From an uncultured Clostridia bacterium (lineage in GTDB: Bacteria > Bacillota > Clostridia > TANB77 > CAG-508): a stretch of DNA of 62,139 nucleotides. Below the pieces are notes generated by a model, which saw only the letters and a program-made list of their open reading frames with translations, made no database searches and was not told the origin of the DNA. Both the position numbers and the translations under genes were made by a program. Every line of letters starts with the position of its first letter. Position 1 is the first letter of the stretch. Where the stretch lies: positions 1-62,139 of the forward strand of contig CAKPHD010000003.1 in assembly GCA_934155625.1 (NCBI GenBank), in the 5' to 3' direction. Positions 34,510 to 42,060 of this stretch are shown piece after piece.

Positions 34510-34576
34510 TTTTAATTCCATTCCTTTCTTTTAAAATTCATAATACATTATATGTTTTAATCTAATTTATGTGCGC

Positions 34577-34648
34577 AAAAATGCACCGCAAAGAACCGGT
34601 CCCAAACGTACCAAAAATGCACCGCAAAGAACCGGTCCCAAACGTACC
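34577..34648. repeat. GGGACCGGTTCT repeat, locus 8: exact 36-bp tandem duplication
   Basis: Units 34577-34612 and 34613-34648 are identical; reverse cores at 34592-34603 and 34628-34639. Same 36-base period as locus 5. Between murD and the downstream same-strand gene. Confidence 0.92.
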
Positions 34649-34657
34649 AAATGTATA

Positions 34658-36064
34658 TTAAAATTTCATAACCATATCCTTAAATTGATCTCCTCTGTCA
34701 TACATATCTTTAAACATATCAAAACTTGTACTAGCAGGTGAAAATAAAACAATTTGGCCTGGCTTAGCAACTCTTTTAGCTAATTGCATGCTTTGTTCAA
34801 ATGTTTCACACATATGAATATCCATTTTCCTATGTTGGTGTTCTAATTCTTTCTTAACAGCTTCATAAATTTTATTTGCTGTTTGCCCAATTAAGATTAA
34901 GCATTCTACATTATCTACTATTGGTTTGCCAATTGGAGTATAGTCTAAATTCTTGTCAGCCCCGCCAGCGATTAACACAATTTTTCTATCCTTAAATGCA
35001 TTTAATGCTGAAATTCCTCTAGTTGGACTTGTACTTGCAGAGTCATTATACCATTCTACTCCATCAACTGTACGTACATATTCTTGTCTGTGATGTACTC
35101 CCGCAAATTGTTTTATTGTTTCTACTGCATCATCTGTATCTACAAGACCTTTGGTTAATGCTAATACTGTACATGCATTTTGAAAATTATGCATTCCTTT
35201 TAGTTTCATATCTTTAGTATCTAATATATGTCTTCTTATTCCATCATTACATTCTTTAATTATTCCATCTTCATCAACAATAAATCCATTTTCAAGTTTT
35301 TGCTTACTACTAAACATTATTACTTTTCCATTTGCCTCATCTTTGCAAGAATTTGTAATTTCATTGTCCGCATTTAAAACTAATATTCCATTTTCATTTT
35401 GATATTTAAAAATGTTTTTCTTTGCATCTATGTATTCTTGGTAATCTTTATGTACATTTAAATGATTTGGCGTGATATTAGTGATTGCTGCAATATCTGG
35501 ACTAATTTGCATATTCATTAATTGAAAACTGCTTAATTCTAATACAATTATATCTTCTGGATTTATTTCATTTAATTTCGTAAATAATGGTATTCCTATA
35601 TTTCCCCCTACATGAACTGCATATCCTGCTTTTTTTAAAACTTCTGCAGTTAATGTAGTTGTTGTTGTTTTTCCATCACTGCCTGTAATTCCTATAATCT
35701 TGCAAGGTGCTAATTTCATTAATTGTTCAATTTCAGTTGTAACTATGGATCCTCTGTTTGTTTCTTCAACTAATTCTGGCTTAGTCGGTAAACAACTTGG
35801 TGATCTAAATATTAAATCAAATCCTTTTAAATTTTCTAGATTTCCAGCACCTAAATATTGTTTAAATCCATATGATTTAATTTTACTTATAACTTCTTTA
35901 TTTAACTTCTCTTCTTCTCTATCATCAAACACTGATACATCTGCATGCTTATTATAAAGATAGTCTATCAATGGTATATTGCTAACACCAAGCCCTATTA
36001 CTGCTACTTTTTGATTTGGTAACATTTCTTCAAATTTTTCTAATTTTTTATTTTTAAATTCCAA
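34658..36064 (-). CDS. murD: UDP-N-acetylmuramoylalanine--D-glutamate ligase MurD
   Basis: 468 residues. Rossmann-like N-domain (KVAVIGLGVSNIPLIDYLYN), Mur-ligase ATP-binding P-loop GITGSDGKTTTT with the catalytic region VVGG-equivalent HVGGNIGIPLF, ELSSFQLMNMQISPDIAAIT and NHLNVHKDYQEYIDAKKNIF, then the C-terminal domain with NDSASTSPTRGISAL and FSPASTSFDMFKDMYDRGDQ. Adds D-Glu to UDP-MurNAc-L-Ala in the cytoplasm. The start codon is TTG at 36064, preceded by GAAGGAGGACATTAAAA; it overlaps the end of the kinase-like gene by 11 bases, so the two are translationally linked. Confidence 0.96.
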   Translation of the reverse strand: MEFKNKKLEKFEEMLPNQKVAVIGLGVSNIPLIDYLYNKHADVSVFDDREEEKLNKEVISKIKSYGFKQYLGAGNLENLKGFDLIFRSPSCLPTKPELVEETNRGSIVTTEIEQLMKLAPCKIIGITGSDGKTTTTTLTAEVLKKAGYAVHVGGNIGIPLFTKLNEINPEDIIVLELSSFQLMNMQISPDIAAITNITPNHLNVHKDYQEYIDAKKNIFKYQNENGILVLNADNEITNSCKDEANGKVIMFSSKQKLENGFIVDEDGIIKECNDGIRRHILDTKDMKLKGMHNFQNACTVLALTKGLVDTDDAVETIKQFAGVHHRQEYVRTVDGVEWYNDSASTSPTRGISALNAFKDRKIVLIAGGADKNLDYTPIGKPIVDNVECLILIGQTANKIYEAVKKELEHQHRKMDIHMCETFEQSMQLAKRVAKPGQIVLFSPASTSFDMFKDMYDRGDQFKDMVMKF

Positions 36065-36734
36065 TTTTAATGTCCTCCTTCATGTTTTCTAATACCAATT
36101 TTTCTGATTCTTTTGCACTTTTGCACTTTGTTACATCTATAACTTTGGTTTGCGGATATATTTTATAATATCCTGATTTTTCTTGAAGTTCATCCCTAAC
36201 TTGTATCATTTCTTTAATTTGCTCTTTTGGTATCTCTTTATTATATTGCATATATTTTCTATTTGTTCTTTCTTCTATTGAAGCATCAATAAAAAAGTGA
36301 TATGTAACATCAGGATACATTTTTATTATATCTCTTGAAGATAAAATCACATTATATTTTTCTCTATATTTATCTATTAACTCTTTTCCAAATTGATATA
36401 ATCTTGTATTATCTGCAGTATTACTAACTTTTGAAACTGCCATAGATGATTTTTTTGATTGCAAATCTTTTTCATCTACTTTTTTTCCATTCATATATAT
36501 TACTGTTTCTTTATTTTCTAATTTGATTTCTATTCCAAGCTTTTTCATAATATCAAATGCATCTAAATTTTGTGTATTTTCTATTTTTGTTTGCATCATT
36601 CCATACACTATTGCTCTATATATCTCTCCTCCATGCAGTATTATTGAATTTTCTATGTCTTTTAATAGTTCTCTGCATATTGATGTTTTTCCAGCTCCAA
36701 CTGTTCCTTCTATTCCTATTACTATATTTTCCAT
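36054..36734 (-). CDS. Cytidylate-kinase-like nucleotide kinase
   Basis: 226 residues. P-loop GTVGAGKTS (10-17) at the N-terminus, ILHGGEIYRAIVYGMMQTKI, the CMP-kinase-type ...SSMAVSKVSNTADNTRLYQF, LSSRDIIKMYPDVTYHFFID and KYMQYNKEIPKEQIKEMIQ. It resembles a (d)CMP kinase (Cmk), though the insert YMNGKKVDEKDLQSKKS also occurs in family variants. The ATG at 36734 follows GAGGAAAAATAAA; the longer frame to 36836 would add a hydrophobic 34-residue stretch with no ribosome site. Overlap with murD means it may be coregulated with cell-wall synthesis, but the pairing may just be locational. Confidence 0.85.
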   Translation of the reverse strand: MENIVIGIEGTVGAGKTSICRELLKDIENSIILHGGEIYRAIVYGMMQTKIENTQNLDAFDIMKKLGIEIKLENKETVIYMNGKKVDEKDLQSKKSSMAVSKVSNTADNTRLYQFGKELIDKYREKYNVILSSRDIIKMYPDVTYHFFIDASIEERTNRKYMQYNKEIPKEQIKEMIQVRDELQEKSGYYKIYPQTKVIDVTKCKSAKESEKLVLENMKEDIKIGI

Positions 36735-36827
36735 TTTATTTTTCCTCTTTATTGACAAATCTTTTGATTTCCTATATAATATGAATAGGAAATAAGTAAC
36801 CACAAACGTGGTTGCCTTGTATATGTA

Positions 36828-36867
36828 AAAAAACACATCAGTCAGGCAAGTTACAGATGTGTTTTTT
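36828..36867. terminator. Bidirectional terminator after the 33-residue peptide gene
   Basis: AAAAAACACATC and GATGTGTTTTTT form a 12-bp stem with a 16-base loop. It lies 5 bases after the stop of the 33-residue peptide gene on the minus strand, and a T-run exists on both strands. Confidence 0.8.
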
Positions 36868-36872
36868 ATTGT

Positions 36873-36974
36873 CTATTTGCTTAATATTATAATTAAGGCA
36901 AATACTATAATAGTTTCGACAACTAATGCAAATAAAAGTAAGTATATTATTTCTAATAAAACAGCTTCTATCAT
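36873..36974 (-). CDS. 33-residue hydrophobic membrane peptide (possible type I toxin-like)
   Basis: ATG at 36974, TAG at 36873-36875, encoding MIEAVLLEIIYLLLFALV then VETIIVFALIIILSK: a nearly all-hydrophobic peptide with single acidic residues and a C-terminal lysine. It is preceded by GGAGGTGGT, 4-6 bases from ATG, an unusually strong ribosome site, and followed 5 bases later by a terminator. The size, single membrane segment and strong translation signals resemble type I toxins and holin-like peptides such as those of Bacillus and enterococcal systems. GTGGTTGCC in the 5' leader (plus-strand GGCAACCAC at 37019-37027) is complementary to GGCAACCAC in the transcript beyond the terminator, so the ends could fold back. 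No antisense RNA is proven. Confidence 0.65.
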   Translation of the reverse strand: MIEAVLLEIIYLLLFALVVETIIVFALIIILSK

Positions 36975-37116
36975 AGCACCACCTCCATTCTCACAACATA
37001 AAGTCATGGATTAAAAGTGGCAACCACATCTGCAATTCTTATTTTCTACTATATTAATATACTATAAATTCGACCAAATAACAAGTAAAATTTTTAAAAA
37101 TATAAATCGTATTTTA

Positions 37117-37264
37117 GAAAATTGATAATATATTGTTTTTGCAATACCGCGTAAGCGACCAAACGAGCTTATGCGAGTGCGATATGGAGCAATCAACATA
37201 CTAGAATTTTTAATATGTGGATTGCGACAGCAAGGTATAAAAAAACAATATATTATCAATTTTC
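37117..37264. ncRNA. Structured intergenic element B (three-way junction, unknown family)
   Basis: Perfect 24-bp terminal arms (37117-37140 with 37241-37264) close a core with three helices: ATACC/GGTAT (37144-37148 with 37234-37238), GCGTAAG/CTTATGC (37149-37155 with 37168-37174, one G-U), and GCAATC/GATTGC (37189-37194 with 37220-37225), the last capped by an AACATA...TATGT hairpin. No plausible protein is encoded. It sits between the 33-residue peptide gene and the Asn-rich peptide gene. The rest of 36975-37374 shows nothing else I can support. Some internal similarity to element A is discussed in findings. Confidence 0.7.
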
Positions 37265-37374
37265 CAAATAATTTTTTATATGCTATAAATTATATTGTAA
37301 TAATAATTTCACTGTATATTTTTTAACTTTATGGGTAAAATATTTGAGAAAGATTAGAATGGAGGTGTTCTTCT

Positions 37375-37470
37375 ATGTCAGATAAAAAAAGCAAACAAAA
37401 CAAAAATAACAACAGAAACAATGAAAACAATAACAACAACAATAATAGCCAAAATAATAACAACAGATAA
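37375..37470 (+). CDS. 31-residue Asn-rich microprotein
   Basis: ATG 37375 to TAA 37468-37470 encodes a peptide beginning MSDKKSKQNKNNNRNN and ending in a long Asn run with single Ser, Gln and Arg. Asn makes up more than half of it. GGAGGTGTTCTTCT lies 8-9 bases before ATG and an intrinsic terminator follows at 37501-37554, which supports real translation of an otherwise low-complexity frame. Too short for standard gene callers. Function unknown; Asn-rich tails are also present in the IF-2 of this organism. Confidence 0.6.
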   Translation: MSDKKSKQNKNNNRNNENNNNNNNSQNNNNR

Positions 37471-37500
37471 TTGAATTTCTTACGCAATAAATACAAAAAA

Positions 37501-37554
37501 TAAAGCAGTTAGCTAGTAGTTTTTAGCAAACTATAGTAAACTGCTTTTATTTTA
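37501..37554. terminator. Intrinsic terminator after the Asn-rich microprotein
   Basis: TAAAGCAGTT pairs with AACTGCTTTA, enclosing a second short stem (TAGT.../ACTA), followed by TTTATTTTAT. Convergent with clpX, so it may serve both. Confidence 0.75.
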
Positions 37555-37571
37555 TACAAAATTAAATGATT

Positions 37572-38897
37572 TTATGCTGTTTCTTTTTGTTCAACAGTAA
37601 TTCTTTCACTTCTAACCTTTTTAACTTTATTAGGATTTTCTATAATTCTTGGTTCTTGATTATCTAAAACAGTTTCTTTTGTAACAATACACTGTTCAAT
37701 TTTTTCATTAGAAGGAATATCAAACATAATATCTCTCATAATTTCTTCAATTATAGAACGTAATCCTCTAGCACCAGTTTTTCTTTCAATTGCTTTATCT
37801 ACAATGGCTTCTAGTGCTTCATGTTCAAATATTAATTCTACATCATCCATTTGCAATAATTTTTTGTATTGTTTTACTAATGCATTTTTTGGTTCTGTAG
37901 TAATTTTAATTAAAGCTTCTCTATCTAGCTCTTTTAATGTAGCTATTATTGGCAATCTTCCTATAAATTCTGGAATCATACCAAATTTTAATAAATCTTG
38001 TGGTAATATTTGTTCAAACACTTTATATCTATCTATATCCTTTTTGCTTTCAATATCAGCTCCAAATCCCATTGATTTCTTACCAATTCTGTCTTTGATA
38101 ATATTTTCAAGACCTTCGAAAGCGCCACCACAGATAAATAATATATTTGATGTATTTATTTGTAATAATTCTTGTTGAGGATGTTTTCTTCCTCCTTGTG
38201 GTGGAACAGATGCAACTGTACCTTCTACAATTTTCAACAATGCTTGTTGTACCCCTTCTCCACTGACATCTCTTGTTATAGATGGATTTTCAGATTTTCT
38301 TGTTATTTTGTCAATTTCATCTATATAGATTATTCCTTTTTCTGCTTTTTCTATATCACCATCAGCAGCTTGAATTAATTTTAAAAGTATGTTTTCAACA
38401 TCTTCTCCAACATATCCTGCTTCTGTAAGTGTTGTAGCATCAGCAATAGCAAATGGAACATTTAATATTTTTGCAAGAGTACTTGCTAACAATGTCTTTC
38501 CACAACCAGTTGGTCCTAGCAACAAAATATTACTTTTTTGTATTTCTACATCATCATCATTTTTTTCATGTTTAGCCATCATTTCTTCTTCATTTGCTAT
38601 TCTTTTATAGTGGTTGTATACAGCAACTGACAATGTTTTCTTAGCCTCATCTTGGCCAATTACATATTGATCTAATATTCCTTTTATTTCTCTAGGACTT
38701 GGTATTTTATCTAATCCTGCTAAAGTGTAAGCATCATCATCTTCATCATAAAATTCACTTTCGATTATTTCATTGCATAGTCCGATACATTCATTACAAA
38801 TGTATACTCCAGGACCTGCAACAATTTTCTTTACACTCTCTTGTGTTTTACCACAAAATGAACATTTTACACCTTTAGGTGTATCATTTTTTGCCAT
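37572..38897 (-). CDS. clpX: ATP-dependent Clp protease ATP-binding subunit ClpX
   Basis: 441 residues. The N-terminal zinc-binding domain is intact: CSFCGK (Cys12, Cys15) and CNEC (Cys34, Cys37). The AAA+ domain has LGPTGCGKTLLASTLA, EAGYVGEDVEN (pore loop GYVG), IIYIDEIDKI, the FIGRLPIIATL arginine finger and KTGARGLRSIIEEI sensor-2. It recognises SsrA tags (see tmRNA at 3.7 kb) and unfolds substrates into ClpP. AGGAGAAATATAG precedes ATG. Downstream of clpP in a tig-clpP-clpX cluster, each separated by a short gap, but repeat locus 9 splits tig from clpP. Confidence 0.97.
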   Translation of the reverse strand: MAKNDTPKGVKCSFCGKTQESVKKIVAGPGVYICNECIGLCNEIIESEFYDEDDDAYTLAGLDKIPSPREIKGILDQYVIGQDEAKKTLSVAVYNHYKRIANEEEMMAKHEKNDDDVEIQKSNILLLGPTGCGKTLLASTLAKILNVPFAIADATTLTEAGYVGEDVENILLKLIQAADGDIEKAEKGIIYIDEIDKITRKSENPSITRDVSGEGVQQALLKIVEGTVASVPPQGGRKHPQQELLQINTSNILFICGGAFEGLENIIKDRIGKKSMGFGADIESKKDIDRYKVFEQILPQDLLKFGMIPEFIGRLPIIATLKELDREALIKITTEPKNALVKQYKKLLQMDDVELIFEHEALEAIVDKAIERKTGARGLRSIIEEIMRDIMFDIPSNEKIEQCIVTKETVLDNQEPRIIENPNKVKKVRSERITVEQKETA

Positions 38898-38973
38898 CTA
38901 TATTTCTCCTTTTCTTATTTTATCAAATTCTAATAACTTTATTAATGTACATTAAATGTAATTATTATTAGAA

Positions 38974-39585
38974 TTAAATTCTTTTGTCCATAATTCCATC
39001 AATAAGACCATATTCTAAAGCTTCTTGAGCTGTCATATAGTGGTCTCTTTCAGTATCTCTCTCAATTGTCTCTATAGATTGACCTGTTTTTTCACTTAAT
39101 AATTTATTTAATTTTTCTCTTGTTCTTATCATATGGTCTGCATGAATTTTAATTTCTGTAGCTTGACCAGAAATTCCTCCACCTTGACCACCAATTAATG
39201 GTTGATGTATTAATATCTCTGAATTTGGTGTAGCATATCTTTTTCCTTTTTCACCATTAGCTAGTAAAACAGCTCCAAAGCTTGCTGCTAAACCAACACA
39301 TATTGTTGAAACAGGACATTTGATATAATTCATTGTATCAACAATTCCCATTCCATCTGTAATAGATCCACCAGGTGAATTAATATATAAAAATATTTCT
39401 TTATCTGGATCTTCTGACTCTAAGAATAATAATTGTGCAATTATTAAACTTGCAGATGTTGGATTTACATCTTCTCCTAAAAATATTATTCTATCTTTTA
39501 ATAATCTTGAGAAAATATCATAAGATCTTTCTCCTTTGCTTGTTTGTTCAATTACATATGGTACTAAACTATCTTTTTCTATCAT
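38974..39585 (-). CDS. clpP: ATP-dependent Clp protease proteolytic subunit ClpP
   Basis: 203 residues from ATG 39585, which GAGGAGGAAAAGT precedes; the ORF extension to 39612 lacks a site. The catalytic triad is clear: Ser102 in GLAASFGAVLLA, His127 in ILIHQPLIGG and Asp in TERDHYMTAQEA. Nearby FLYINSPGGSITDGM is the oligomerisation and handle region. It forms the tetradecameric barrel used by ClpX and other Clp ATPases. Short form without a long propeptide beyond MIEKDSLVPYVIEQ. Confidence 0.97.
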   Translation of the reverse strand: MIEKDSLVPYVIEQTSKGERSYDIFSRLLKDRIIFLGEDVNPTSASLIIAQLLFLESEDPDKEIFLYINSPGGSITDGMGIVDTMNYIKCPVSTICVGLAASFGAVLLANGEKGKRYATPNSEILIHQPLIGGQGGGISGQATEIKIHADHMIRTREKLNKLLSEKTGQSIETIERDTERDHYMTAQEALEYGLIDGIMDKRI

Positions 39586-39606
39586 ACTTTTCCTCCTCTT
39601 TATAGA

Positions 39607-39680
39607 TTGCACCGATGGGACCGGTTCTTATCGGTGCAATTTTTCTCTGCACCGATGAGAACCGGTCCCATCGGTGCAAT
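39607..39680. repeat. GGGACCGGTTCT repeat, locus 9: inverted pair
   Basis: Cores at 39617-39628 (forward) and 39658-39669 (reverse), each with GCACCGATG and CATCGGTGC-type flanks, so either half alone is a palindrome and the pair forms a longer hairpin. Located between tig and clpP in an otherwise conserved gene order. Confidence 0.92.
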
Positions 39681-39693
39681 CATTTTCAAAAAT

Positions 39694-39735
39694 AAAAGGG
39701 CGCAAATTATTAAATCACCAATTTGCCCCTTTTTT
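39694..39735. terminator. Terminator of tig
   Basis: AAAAGGGCGCAAATT and AATTTGCCCCTTTT form a 12-13 bp stem (one bulged G) with an 11-base loop; on the minus strand it follows the tig stop and ends in TTTTATTTTT. Confidence 0.8.
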
Positions 39736-39740
39736 AGCTA

Positions 39741-41069
39741 TTATTTTTTGCTAGCTGTTGTTTTTTTTGTTTCTTTTTTCTTGTCTGTGAATTTTGCATT
39801 TGCTACTATGAATTCTAATGCTTTTTCTGATTTTATTCCGTCTTCTAAGTAGTTCTTTAAGTTTTCATTTTTGCTTAATTCTTCTACATCTTTTCCATAG
39901 CTTTTAGCCATTTCTTCCATTTTTGCTTTTACTTCTTCTTCACTTGCTTCGATTTTTTCTGCTTTTATTACAGCTTCTAATACAAGTCTTGATTTTATTG
40001 CTTCTATAGCTTGTGGCTCATATTCTTTTCTTACTTCTTCTTCAGTCTTTCCTAACATTTTTAGGTATTGTTCTAGATTTAGTCCTTGATATGCAAGTCT
40101 TTGTTCAAAGTCTTTTAACATATTGTCTATTTCTAGTTCAATCATTCCTGATGGAACGTCTAATTTTGAATCTTCACATACAGCTTTGATTGCTGCATCT
40201 TCTGTTTCATATTTTGCTTTTTGTTCATTATTTTTTGTTAGTTTTTCTTTGATACTTTTCTTTAATTCATCTAATGTATCAAATTCACTAACGTCTTTGG
40301 CAAATTCGTCATCTAATTCTGGTAATTCTTTTTTCTTTATTTCATGTAATTTTACTTTGAATGTAGCATCTTTTCCTGCTAAGTCTTTTGAGAAGTATTC
40401 TTTTGGGAATGTTACTTTTATTTCTTTTTCTCCATCAATTTCCATTCCTACTAATTGTTCTTCAAATCCTGGGATAAATGCTCCACTTCCTATTTCTAAT
40501 TCATGACCTTCTGCTTTTCCACCATCAAATGCAACTCCGTCAACAAATCCTTCGAAATCAATTGTTGCTGTATCTCCATTTTCTAATGGTCTGTCATCAA
40601 CTGTTATTAATCTTGAATTGTGTTCTTGCATATGTCCTAATTCATGATCTACAGCTTTTTTGTCTACTTTGTATTCTATTTTTTCGATTTCTACTCCTTT
40701 ATATTTTCCAAGTTTTACTTCTGGTTTTGTTTGTACTACTGCAGAGAATATTAAGTCTTTTCCTTTTTCCATTTGAGCTATATCTACTTCTGGTCTGCTT
40801 ACTGCTTCTATTTTGTTTTCTTTTATAGCTTCTTCATAGGCTTCAGTTGCAACTTCGTTGAATGCATCTTCATAGAATATTTGCTCTCCATAATATTTTT
40901 CTACTATATTCATTGGTGCTTTTCCTTTTCTGAAACCTGGTATGTTAAAGTATTTGGCATTTTGAAAATATACTTTTTTCATAGCATTTTCAAATTTTTC
41001 TGCTTCTACTGTAATTTCTAATTTTACTTCATTTGCGTTTTTTGTTTTTTCAACTTTACAATTCATCAT
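39741..41069 (-). CDS. tig: Trigger factor (ribosome-associated chaperone and peptidyl-prolyl isomerase)
   Basis: 442 residues. The ribosome-binding N-domain has KYFNIPGFRKGKAPMNIVEKYYG (the GFRxGKxP ribosome-docking signature), followed by an FKBP-type PPIase domain (GDTATIDFEGFVDGVAFDGG, GFEEQLVGMEIDGEKEI) and a helical C-terminal chaperone domain ending in a basic KKTTASKK tail. It meets nascent chains at the tunnel exit. GAAAGGAAGATT precedes ATGATG. It heads the tig-clpP-clpX cluster. Confidence 0.97.
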   Translation of the reverse strand: MMNCKVEKTKNANEVKLEITVEAEKFENAMKKVYFQNAKYFNIPGFRKGKAPMNIVEKYYGEQIFYEDAFNEVATEAYEEAIKENKIEAVSRPEVDIAQMEKGKDLIFSAVVQTKPEVKLGKYKGVEIEKIEYKVDKKAVDHELGHMQEHNSRLITVDDRPLENGDTATIDFEGFVDGVAFDGGKAEGHELEIGSGAFIPGFEEQLVGMEIDGEKEIKVTFPKEYFSKDLAGKDATFKVKLHEIKKKELPELDDEFAKDVSEFDTLDELKKSIKEKLTKNNEQKAKYETEDAAIKAVCEDSKLDVPSGMIELEIDNMLKDFEQRLAYQGLNLEQYLKMLGKTEEEVRKEYEPQAIEAIKSRLVLEAVIKAEKIEASEEEVKAKMEEMAKSYGKDVEELSKNENLKNYLEDGIKSEKALEFIVANAKFTDKKKETKKTTASKK

Positions 41070-41135
41070 AATCTTCCTTTCTTGTCTTCTTATAGCTTTT
41101 ATATTATATCACATATTTTCTATTTTGCAATACTT

Positions 41136-42038
41136 TTACTTTATAATACTATAGAAATTTTCAAATTCAAATCCTTTATCTCTAAAATATTTAATAATTG
41201 TTGGTAATGCTTTTGCTGTTGCTTGTTTATTTCCTGCATCATGCATTAATACAACTACACTATTATGTTTTGGAACTGTTTTTTCTAATTCTGCTATAAA
41301 CTGTTCCGTTGTTTTTGCTCCTGCTGCATCTGATGTTAATGCATTCCAATCAATATGCAAAATATCATTTTCGTCTAATAATTGTTTTGCTTGTTTTTTT
41401 ACTTCTGCATATTTTCCACCCCAATATCCTCCTGGATATCTAAATAGATGCGGATTATATTCTTGCTCTCCTATTGCATTTCTGATGGAAGTAACACTTC
41501 TGTTATATTCATCTATTACACTTTGTGGAGATGCATATATTTGTGAATATACATGAGAATATCCATGACTAGCCAAATAATGTCCTTCATTGTATTCACG
41601 TTTTACAAGTTCTGGATTAAGCTCAACTCTGCTTCCTAACAAAAAGAAGGTTGCTTTTATATTTTCTTTTTTTAATGTGTCCAAAACTACTGGTGTTACA
41701 GTCTCTGATGGACCATCATCAAATGTTAAAAATACTCGTTTTGTATCTGAATGATATATATTTTCTAAGTTGCTTTTTCCTTCTTCTGTTAGTTGTGGCA
41801 ACTTGGCTTTTTTTTCTGCTTCCTTTTGTTCTTGTGTTTTGTGCTCTTCTCCTTCTTGTTGACCCCCTTGAAGTTGTTTTATTTGGTTTTCATATGATGT
41901 ATATACCTTTTGATATTTTGATTTTTTATTTAATTCTTTTATTACTAATCCAAATATAATCACTAATACTAGTATACATATTGCTATTATTATATTTCTT
42001 ATATTTCTATATTTTCTTCTAATTGATATCAAATCCAT
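41136..42038 (-). CDS. Membrane-anchored polysaccharide deacetylase (NodB domain)
   Basis: 300 residues. A single N-terminal helix (about residues 17-37) anchors it with the catalytic domain outside. NodB motifs: FLTFDDGPSETVTPVVLDTL (Asp-Asp metal and base), ASHGYSH (His zinc ligands), LFRYPGGYWGGKYAE and the C-terminal VVVLMHDAGNKQATAKAL. Members deacetylate peptidoglycan GlcNAc/MurNAc or other beta-linked glycans; the PdaA-type spore-cortex enzyme is possible in a spore former but cannot be told from sequence. GATGAAAGGTGGAAAA precedes ATG. The 24-base gap to metG suggests an operon with metG. Confidence 0.93.
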   Translation of the reverse strand: MDLISIRRKYRNIRNIIIAICILVLVIIFGLVIKELNKKSKYQKVYTSYENQIKQLQGGQQEGEEHKTQEQKEAEKKAKLPQLTEEGKSNLENIYHSDTKRVFLTFDDGPSETVTPVVLDTLKKENIKATFFLLGSRVELNPELVKREYNEGHYLASHGYSHVYSQIYASPQSVIDEYNRSVTSIRNAIGEQEYNPHLFRYPGGYWGGKYAEVKKQAKQLLDENDILHIDWNALTSDAAGAKTTEQFIAELEKTVPKHNSVVVLMHDAGNKQATAKALPTIIKYFRDKGFEFENFYSIIK

Positions 42039-42060
42039 TTTTCCACCTTTTATCTAATAA

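Noticed and set aside
37062..37259. 65-codon ORF across the structured element on the minus strand
   Set aside because: It lacks a ribosome-binding site, lies inside an inverted-repeat structure and has no recognisable protein features; the same reasoning removes 43694-43900.
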